Origin: Gammaproteobacteria bacterium
GTDB lineage: Bacteria; Pseudomonadota; Gammaproteobacteria; Steroidobacterales; Steroidobacteraceae
DNA: 6,984 nucleotides
Assembly: GCA_003162555.1 (NCBI GenBank)
Contig: PMNQ01000031.1
Location: 14,147 to 21,130 of the forward strand
Direction: 5' to 3'
Below the pieces are notes generated by a model. That model was given only the letters and a program-made list of their open reading frames with translations, was not told where the DNA came from and did no database searches. Made by a program: the position numbers and the translations under genes. Within the stretch, counting starts at the first letter, position 1. Each line of letters opens with the position of its first letter. Of the stretch, positions 1 through 4,566 are shown piece after piece.

Positions 1-300
1 GAGCCGGTAGCCGTATCCGGCCACGGTCCGTATCGCCCCGGCGCCGAGCACACGCCGGAGACTGGCGATCTGTGCCGGAAGATTGTTCTCATCGACGTAC
101 AGGCGCGGCCACACGCGCTCGAGCAGCGTGGCCTTCGTGACCAGCCGCGCGTGATTCTCCACCAGCACCAGCAACAGATCGAAGGCGCGCGCGCCCAGCT
201 CCGCAGGTTTGCCATCGATCGACAGCACCCGCTCCGTCGGATAGAGCTCGAATCCGCCGACACGAATCGGAGGCGCCGCGCTTGGACGTAAGCTATTGAT
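1..300 (-). CDS. Winged-helix (OmpR/CadC-type) transcriptional regulator, N-terminal part only
   Basis: The reverse strand encodes 100 open residues up to the window edge that read as a Trans_reg_C winged-helix DNA-binding domain. It begins with a first strand around RVGGFELYPTERVLSIDG, followed by a helix containing GARAFDLLLVLVENH. Next come a recognition region with LVTKATLLERVWP and DENNLPAQIASLRRVLG, and the closing wing hairpin RTVAGYGYRL. The domain at the N-terminus, rather than after a receiver domain, is typical of CadC/ToxR-like or ATPase/TPR-fused one-component regulators; the effector part lies outside the window. The start is unresolved. An in-frame TGA sits at 304-306, and the first GTG (226-228) lies inside the domain. 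A GAAAGGA motif (308-314) is placed seven bases before an ATC codon at 298-300, which I use as the provisional start. An ATT at 265-267, or a frameshift around 293-307, are alternatives. It is divergent from the DUF4242 genes and may regulate them (inference). Confidence 0.8.
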   Translation of the reverse strand, partial: MNSLRPSAAPPIRVGGFELYPTERVLSIDGKPAELGARAFDLLLVLVENHARLVTKATLLERVWPRLYVDENNLPAQIASLRRVLGAGAIRTVAGYGYRL

Positions 301-306
301 CTTTCA

Positions 307-447
307 ATCCTTTCTTCAGTTATCGGCGCGCCAGATGCTTTTTAGAATAATTTCAGGCGCAATTCAAGACGCTGGCGGCCTGGTTGGCGATCCTAGCAGC
401 GCGGCACACAGATCCATCAAACATCAGTTCAACACACGGAGAAGGAA
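307..447. promoter_or_regulatory. Divergent intergenic region between the winged-helix regulator and the DUF4242 pair
   Basis: These 141 non-coding bases separate two divergently read genes, so they should hold promoters for both and any operator for the regulator. On the plus strand there is a TAGAAT hexamer at 343-348 (five of six matches to the sigma-70 -10 box). TTATCG lies 17 bases upstream at 320-325 as a weak -35. An AT-richer stretch at 338-355 stands out from the GC-rich surroundings. An 8-base palindrome GGCGCGCC is at 325-332. No clear direct-repeat operator is visible. A strong ribosome binding site (GGAGAAGGA, 438-446) ends the region. The promoter call is by eye and tentative. 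Confidence 0.45.
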
Positions 448-720
448 ATGCCCAAGTTTGTAATCGAACGTGATATCCCCGGCGCCGGCAAGCTGAGCCC
501 GGCTGAGCTCAAGGCCATTTCGCTGAAGTCGTGTGGCGTGCTTAGCAGCCTCGGCCCCAGCGTGAACTGGATCCAGAGCTACGTCACCGGCGACAAGATC
601 TACTGCATCTACCACGCGACCGACGAATCGCTGGTGCGCAGGCACGCCGAACTGGGCGGGTTTCCCGCCAACCGGATCTCGCGCGTGACCGCCGTCATCG
701 ATCCGTCAACGTCAGAGTAG
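448..720 (+). CDS. DUF4242 domain protein, cytoplasmic (SCO4226-type nickel-binding family)
   Basis: This complete 90-residue protein is one DUF4242 domain from end to end. It shows the family's opening strand MPKFVIERDIPGAGKLS, a helix ending in SCGVL, WIQSYVTGDKIYCIYHA, and the tail HAELGGFPANRISRVTAVIDP. There is no signal peptide or membrane segment, so it should be cytoplasmic. The family is a small ferredoxin-like alpha+beta fold; Streptomyces SCO4226 is a described nickel-binding member, but the physiological role is generally unknown. Candidate metal-binding residues, not proven here, are Cys29, Cys53, His56 and His66. The ATG is preceded by GGAGAAGGA at ideal spacing, which fixes the start. 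A second DUF4242 gene with an export signal follows 71 bases downstream on the same strand, probably in the same transcript. A winged-helix regulator is divergent upstream. Confidence 0.9.
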   Translation: MPKFVIERDIPGAGKLSPAELKAISLKSCGVLSSLGPSVNWIQSYVTGDKIYCIYHATDESLVRRHAELGGFPANRISRVTAVIDPSTSE

Positions 721-791
721 GACAGCGCCTAAAGGGAGTGCCGCGTGCCAAGCCGATCGCCATCCTTCAATAATCAAACCAGGAGTCTGCC

Positions 792-1148
792 ATGAAATCG
801 ATTATCGCCATATTGCCCGTACTGTTCCTTGCCCCGGTTTTTGCCGCCAACAGCGCGGCGCCGATGACCGCGACGCACGCCACTGCGTCCTCACACCGCT
901 ACCTGATCGAACGCACTTTTCCGGCCGGCGCCCTCGACGGGCTGGATGCGGCCGGCAAGGCCAAGATCAACGCGACCAATGCCAAGTACGGCGTGTACTG
1001 GGTCATGTCGTATGCCAACGCCGCCAAGACGAAGACCTATTGCATCTACAAGGCCCCGAGCGAAGCTGCGGTTCGCCAGGCAGCGCAGGCGAATGCGATA
1101 CCGGTCGATACCGTCACGGAAGTTCCGGTGACGCTGTTGCCGAAGTAG
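792..1148 (+). CDS. Exported DUF4242 domain protein, paralogue of the upstream gene
   Basis: This 118-residue protein starts with a Sec-type signal peptide: Lys2, a hydrophobic core over residues 4-17, and a probable cut after VFA at Ala18. A low-complexity Ala/Thr/Ser linker follows to about residue 34, then a DUF4242 domain over residues 35-117. Family landmarks are RYLIER (36-41), YWVMSY (69-74), TYCIYKAPSE (82-91) and the terminal strand VTEVPVTLLP. Compared with its 90-residue neighbour it keeps the YCIY cysteine (Cys84). It lacks the first cysteine and the histidine of the HAELGGF motif, so any metal site would differ. It should act in the periplasm or outside the cell. The start is supported by AGGAG at 781-785, six bases before the ATG. 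The 71-base gap to the upstream gene shows no terminator, consistent with one operon. A large palindrome follows the stop. Confidence 0.87.
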   Translation: MKSIIAILPVLFLAPVFAANSAAPMTATHATASSHRYLIERTFPAGALDGLDAAGKAKINATNAKYGVYWVMSYANAAKTKTYCIYKAPSEAAVRQAAQANAIPVDTVTEVPVTLLPK

Positions 1149-1163
1149 TCCCTTCGCACGGTC

Positions 1164-1201
1164 CGCGGTGTGATGGCCGGGCGCCCGGCCATCACACTGC
1201 G
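1164..1201. terminator. Long inverted repeat between convergent genes, possible bidirectional terminator
   Basis: Positions 1168-1197 form a perfect 30-base palindrome whose left half is GTGTGATGGCCGGGC. Four more outer pairs (one a G-T wobble) extend it to 1164-1201, giving a stem of about 17 base pairs around a GCGC loop. It lies 15 bases after the exported DUF4242 gene and overlaps the last codons and TGA of the convergent minus-strand gene, where a shared terminator is expected. There is no T-run on either side, so it does not meet the classical intrinsic-terminator pattern. It could instead be a protein-binding dyad or an mRNA 3' stabilising hairpin. Confidence 0.6.
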
Positions 1202-1473
1202 TCGCCGCGCATCTCCGCGAAGGCTTGCTCCATGGCCTGGCGTCGCAGATGCGCCTCGAACGCCGACATCACGGCAATGCACTCCCTGGCGCCATCCGGT
1301 TCATGGCTGCTCCAATCGGACGCCCTTCTGATCTCCGCGATCAATCCGCGCTGCCGCAGGGCGCGGGCGAACGATGGCGGCCCGGCCAGCCCGAGAACCA
1401 GTGATTGTCGCGAGCCCTGGAAAACCAGCGCTGGCATCTCGTGCGTGATCGGGTTGTGCATGTTCATGCCCAT
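1192..1473 (-). CDS. Small hypothetical protein (up to 93 aa), family not recognised
   Basis: This open frame encodes up to 93 residues that I do not recognise. The composition looks protein-like: a hydrophobic N-terminal part (MPALVFQGSRQSLVLGLAG), then a basic helical stretch (FARALRQRGLIAEIRRASDW), and a likely amphipathic C-terminal helix (FEAHLRRQAMEQAFAEMRG). There is no signal peptide or clear membrane segment. Third codon positions are mostly G or C, as expected for a real gene here. Three in-frame ATGs occur in the first five codons and none has a good Shine-Dalgarno sequence, so the start is uncertain. It reads in the same direction as the GNAT gene, 131 bases downstream of it, and converges on the DUF4242 pair. 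Its stop lies in the long palindrome. It could still be a chance frame, but no competing gene covers this stretch. Confidence 0.5.
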   Translation of the reverse strand: MGMNMHNPITHEMPALVFQGSRQSLVLGLAGPPSFARALRQRGLIAEIRRASDWSSHEPDGARECIAVMSAFEAHLRRQAMEQAFAEMRGDAV

Positions 1474-1604
1474 ATTGATTCAATGCGGCCACGGTGGTTC
1501 CGGAAGAATGTGTCGGGCCGCGACGACAGCACTGCGATTTCACGTGCACCAGAGTACCGGCGGCGGATTGCAGCGTCATGACTGCCAGCCTGGCCGGCCG
1601 TATT

Positions 1605-2294
1605 TCAGGCGCTGCGCGCGATCACCCGCACCACCGGTTCGAGGTAGTTACGGAATCCCATGCTCTCGTAGAGTCTGCGGGCACCAGTGTTGGCGCTCAT
1701 GACGTGCAGGAAGCTGGTCTCGGCGCGCGCACGCTGCAAGGCCAGGAGCTTGTGCATCAGCCGTCGCGCCAGCCCACGTCCCTGGAAATCCGGATGCGTG
1801 CACACACCGCTGATCTCGCGGAACGAGCCGGCCTGCATGCGCTCACCGGCCATCGCCACGAGGCGATCGCCTTCGAAATAACCGAAGTAATCACCGAGCT
1901 CGATGGTGCGCAGTCCAAACGGACCGGGGCGCGCCAGTGCCGCGAGCTCCAGCGCCTGTTGTGCATGCCCGGGCCCAAGCCGCACGAACTCCTGCTCGTC
2001 ACCAGATGCTGAACTTCGCGCGGCATCTGCGGCACACACCATCAGGCACATTGTGGCGTCGGCCTCGATCTGCCATCCGGATGGCGCCGCACCCTCCCAG
2101 CCGCTGCAGTAAAAATGTTCGCCGGCATCGCAAAAGGGCGCGAGCGCAGCGAAATCGGGATGCAGCGAATCGGCGAAACCAGCAATCGGCGAGAACCCCT
2201 GCGCGTAGCGGCGTGCGCCACCCAAGCCGGCGGCGAATTTCGCCTGCGCGCCGGTGAGGGAATTCCAGACGATGTTGTCGAGCAGCCCTGTCAC
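1605..2294 (-). CDS. GNAT family N-acetyltransferase
   Basis: From a GTG start the product is 229 residues. The C-terminal half (about residues 110-229) is a GNAT acyltransferase domain of the FR47-like kind. It has the strand pair DYFGYFEGDRLVAMAGERM, a conserved SGVCTHPDFQGRGLARRLM segment with the acetyl-CoA pyrophosphate-binding motif QGRGLA at 171-176, and the closing SANTGARRLYESMGFR. It should transfer an acetyl group from acetyl-CoA to an amine; the substrate cannot be told. The N-terminal half (LLDNIVWNSLTGAQAKFA onward) resembles the extension seen in this GNAT subgroup. An ATG at 2364-2366 would add 24 residues (starting MAGSRAWVRKRDYRR). That stretch lies across the promoter and leader of the divergent peptidase gene and does not look conserved, so I prefer GTG at 2292-2294. 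No clear Shine-Dalgarno precedes either start, so this choice remains open. Confidence 0.85.
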   Translation of the reverse strand: MTGLLDNIVWNSLTGAQAKFAAGLGGARRYAQGFSPIAGFADSLHPDFAALAPFCDAGEHFYCSGWEGAAPSGWQIEADATMCLMVCAADAARSSASGDEQEFVRLGPGHAQQALELAALARPGPFGLRTIELGDYFGYFEGDRLVAMAGERMQAGSFREISGVCTHPDFQGRGLARRLMHKLLALQRARAETSFLHVMSANTGARRLYESMGFRNYLEPVVRVIARSA

Positions 2295-2303
2295 CGGCGT
2301 TAA

Positions 2304-2332
2304 TGTACCGTGGAATGCCACGCGCCTATAAT
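2304..2332 (+). promoter_or_regulatory. Sigma-70-like promoter for the M3 peptidase gene
   Basis: A perfect TATAAT -10 hexamer lies at 2327-2332, with TGTACC as a weak -35 at 2304-2309 after a 17-base spacer. Transcription would begin near 2339, giving a leader of about 43 bases before the ATG at 2382. The box sits in the 87-base gap between the divergent GNAT gene (start at 2294) and the peptidase gene. This supports both revised starts, because longer versions of either gene would run through it. Confidence 0.55.
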
Positions 2333-2381
2333 CACGCTTGCGAACCCACGCTCGCGAACCAGCCACATCGGGGAAACCAAT

Positions 2382-4418
2382 ATGCTCGTCATGGCCCGCC
2401 CATTTCTTGTCGGCCTGTTGTTTGCCGCTGCACCTGCGCTGTCATTGGCCGGCACCACGCTGGGCAGCGATACCGGCATCAACTGGTCGCTGTCCGCCGC
2501 CGACGTTGCGGCCGCATGCAAGAGCGGACTGGCCAGCGCGCGTGAGCGCATTCATGCGCTGGAAGCGCGGACCGACACACCGGCGAGCATGGCCGACGGG
2601 CTCGGCGCCGTGGACAGCGTCGTGGCCGACCTGGGCGAGCAGCTCAGCGCGCCGGTGAATCTGTCGGTGCTGGCCATCGGCAAGGATGTCAGGGATGCGG
2701 CCACCCAATGCAACAACGATTACTCCTCCTTCGGCGTGGAACTGGCGGCGGATCCGGCGATCTACAAGCTCGCGCAAGCCGCCGCGGCGACTGCGAAGGA
2801 TCCTGAGGATCAACAACTGGCCAAGATCTACCTCGAGAACGGACGGCGCGCCGGTGCCGGCCTGGATCCCGCTACACGCGCGCAGGTTACCAAGCTCCTC
2901 GATCAGCTCAACAATCTGCAGATCGAATTTGGCCGCACTCTGGGCGAAGACCATACCCGCATCGCGTTGAGCGAGGCCGAACTCGCCTCGCTGCCGCCCG
3001 CGCTTGCCGGAGCCATCACCCACGACGCCGATGGGGCACACATCGCGGTGAATGAGAGCAGCGTCGGCCCGTTCATGGAAAGTGAATCCTCGGGCGCGGC
3101 GCGAGAGCGCTTTGCCACGGCCTACTCCCGGCGCGGCGGACTTGCGAACGTGCAGCGGCTGGCCGATGCCGTCACGATCCGCCAGCAACTCGCACCGCTG
3201 CTGGGATTCCATTCCTGGGCCGCCTACCAGCTCAACGTCAAAATGGCCAAGACGCCGGAACGCGCTACCGGCCTGGTGGAACAGGTTGGACACTCGCTGC
3301 TGCCCAAGGCGCATGCCGAGGTCAAGGCACTGGCGGAGCTGAAACGCGCCAGCGGCGATCACGAGCCGTTCCATAAATGGGACTACCCGTACTACGAACG
3401 CCAGCTGGAAAAAACGCGCTACGCCGTGGATTCAGAGGTCGTGCGCCAGTATTTCCCGGTCGACAAGGTGCTGCCGGCCGTGCTCGACATCTACTCGCGC
3501 CTGCTCGGCGTACGCTTCGAGTCCTTGTCGCCGGCGCAATCCTGGGCGCCCGGCGTACGCGAGTACGCCATTTACAATGCAGCCGACGGCGCTGCGATCG
3601 GTTGGTTTTTCCTCGATCTCTATCCGCGCGAGGGCAAGTTCGGGCATTTCGCCGCTTTCCCGCTGCGTTCCGGCCGGCTGCTGCCCGACGGCAGCTACCG
3701 CGCGCCGGTGTCCGCGATCATCGGCAACTGGCCGCTGCCCGAAGCGGGCAAGCCCACGCTGCTCAATCACGAGGAAGTGGTGGTGTTCTTCCATGAATTC
3801 GGGCACGTCATGCACGAGACGCTTTCGCACACGCGCTACGCCTCGCTTTACGGCATCGCGGTGCGCGGCGATTTTGGCGAAGCACCGTCGCAGATGCTGG
3901 AGAACTGGATGTGGCAGCCTGCGGTGCTGAAGCAGATATCGAGCCACACCGGGAGCGGTGAACCGCTGCCCGATGAACTCATTACAAAGATGATCGCGGC
4001 CCGGCACGTGGCCGACGGCGTAACCTGGGGCACGCAGGCCTTCTACGCGGAATACGACCTGCAGTTGCACAGTTTGCCGGGCAAAACCGATCCTACTGCG
4101 CTGTGGTTCAAACTCAAGTCGACGCTGACCGTGTTTCCGGAGATCCCCGGCACTTATCCCGAGGCCGCTTTTGGACACCTGATGGGAGGGTACGACGCGG
4201 GCTACTACGGCTACCTGTGGTCGAAAGTCTACGCTCAGGACATGTTCAGCGAATTCAAAAAAGCCGGGCTCGACAATCCCGCAGTCGGCATGCGTTACCG
4301 GCAGCAGATCCTGGTTCCCGGCGGATCGGAAGAACCGGATGTGCTGCTGAAACGCTTTCTCGGCCGCGAGGTCAGCTACGATCCCTTTTACGAGGATCTG
4401 GGCCTGAAGGCGCACTGA
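2382..4418 (+). CDS. Secreted M3 family zinc oligopeptidase (thimet oligopeptidase-like)
   Basis: The 678-residue product has a Sec signal peptide (hydrophobic core from Pro7 to Leu22, probable cut after SLA at Ala23) and then a full-length M3A metallopeptidase. It hydrolyses short peptides using one zinc ion. The motif HEFGH at 471-475 gives zinc ligands His471 and His475 and the catalytic base Glu472. The third ligand is Glu500 in GEAPSQMLENW, 29 residues after the first histidine as in thimet oligopeptidase. The substrate-site region FGHLMGGYDAGYYGYLWS is intact (His599, Tyr604, Tyr608, Tyr611, corresponding by spacing to the mammalian enzyme's His600, Tyr605, Tyr609, Tyr612). No lipobox cysteine follows the signal, so a soluble periplasmic enzyme is expected. 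The common bacterial relatives Dcp and oligopeptidase A are cytoplasmic. I chose ATG 2382 because GGGGA at 2370-2374 is well spaced and the signal peptide begins there. An upstream ATG at 2310 would put 24 non-signal residues first and overlap the promoter. Confidence 0.93.
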   Translation: MLVMARPFLVGLLFAAAPALSLAGTTLGSDTGINWSLSAADVAAACKSGLASARERIHALEARTDTPASMADGLGAVDSVVADLGEQLSAPVNLSVLAIGKDVRDAATQCNNDYSSFGVELAADPAIYKLAQAAAATAKDPEDQQLAKIYLENGRRAGAGLDPATRAQVTKLLDQLNNLQIEFGRTLGEDHTRIALSEAELASLPPALAGAITHDADGAHIAVNESSVGPFMESESSGAARERFATAYSRRGGLANVQRLADAVTIRQQLAPLLGFHSWAAYQLNVKMAKTPERATGLVEQVGHSLLPKAHAEVKALAELKRASGDHEPFHKWDYPYYERQLEKTRYAVDSEVVRQYFPVDKVLPAVLDIYSRLLGVRFESLSPAQSWAPGVREYAIYNAADGAAIGWFFLDLYPREGKFGHFAAFPLRSGRLLPDGSYRAPVSAIIGNWPLPEAGKPTLLNHEEVVVFFHEFGHVMHETLSHTRYASLYGIAVRGDFGEAPSQMLENWMWQPAVLKQISSHTGSGEPLPDELITKMIAARHVADGVTWGTQAFYAEYDLQLHSLPGKTDPTALWFKLKSTLTVFPEIPGTYPEAAFGHLMGGYDAGYYGYLWSKVYAQDMFSEFKKAGLDNPAVGMRYRQQILVPGGSEEPDVLLKRFLGREVSYDPFYEDLGLKAH

Positions 4419-4566
4419 TCGCCAACGTGTCGCAGTTCACAATTCAGCCGCTGGCATAACGAGACCTGCATCGCAACCCGCACCGTGCTGCCTTGCCTGG
4501 CGCGGCATCGCAACGCATTCTGTAACGTGGTGAAAACACGTGCGGAATGGCGGTACGGCGGATCAT
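4419..4566. other. Intergenic region between peptidase and c-di-GMP protein genes
   Basis: These 148 bases show no credible small gene and no classical terminator with a T-run. A 10-base direct repeat GCATCGCAAC occurs at 4468-4477 and 4505-4514. A weak five-pair inverted repeat ACGTG/CACGT is at 4525-4541. The only promoter-like match is TTGCCT at 4493-4498 with a poor -10, so I make no promoter call. The downstream gene may have its own promoter here or be read through from the peptidase gene. Confidence 0.4.

Noticed and set aside
325..332. GGCGCGCC palindrome in the divergent intergenic region as an operator
   Set aside because: Eight-base GC palindromes are common in DNA of this composition, and no second copy or extended symmetry is visible.
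1169..1196. TGTGA and TCACA half-sites in the palindrome, suggesting a CRP/Clp site
   Set aside because: The half-sites are 18 bases apart rather than the 6 of a CRP-type operator, and the site is downstream of genes rather than in a promoter.
1040..1702. A 220-codon plus-strand open frame spanning the region after the DUF4242 pair
   Set aside because: It overlaps the DUF4242 coding end, the palindrome and the GNAT gene in the wrong frame or strand, has low-complexity Arg/Ser/Pro/Cys-rich content, and starts without a ribosome binding site.
2310..2381. Upstream ATG at 2310 as the start of the M3 peptidase
   Set aside because: It would place 24 polar residues before the signal peptide, lies upstream of the TATAAT box, and lacks a ribosome binding site; ATG 2382 has one.
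2442..4415. Two long minus-strand open frames (2442-3374 and 3432-4415) opposite the M3 peptidase gene
   Set aside because: They are mirror frames produced by strong GC bias in the third codon position. Their translations are rich in Arg, Gly, Gln and His with no recognisable domain, while the plus strand encodes a complete enzyme with all motifs.
4525..4541. Inverted repeat ACGTG/CACGT before the c-di-GMP protein gene as a terminator or operator
   Set aside because: The stem is only five pairs with a seven-base loop and no T-run, which is within chance for this composition.
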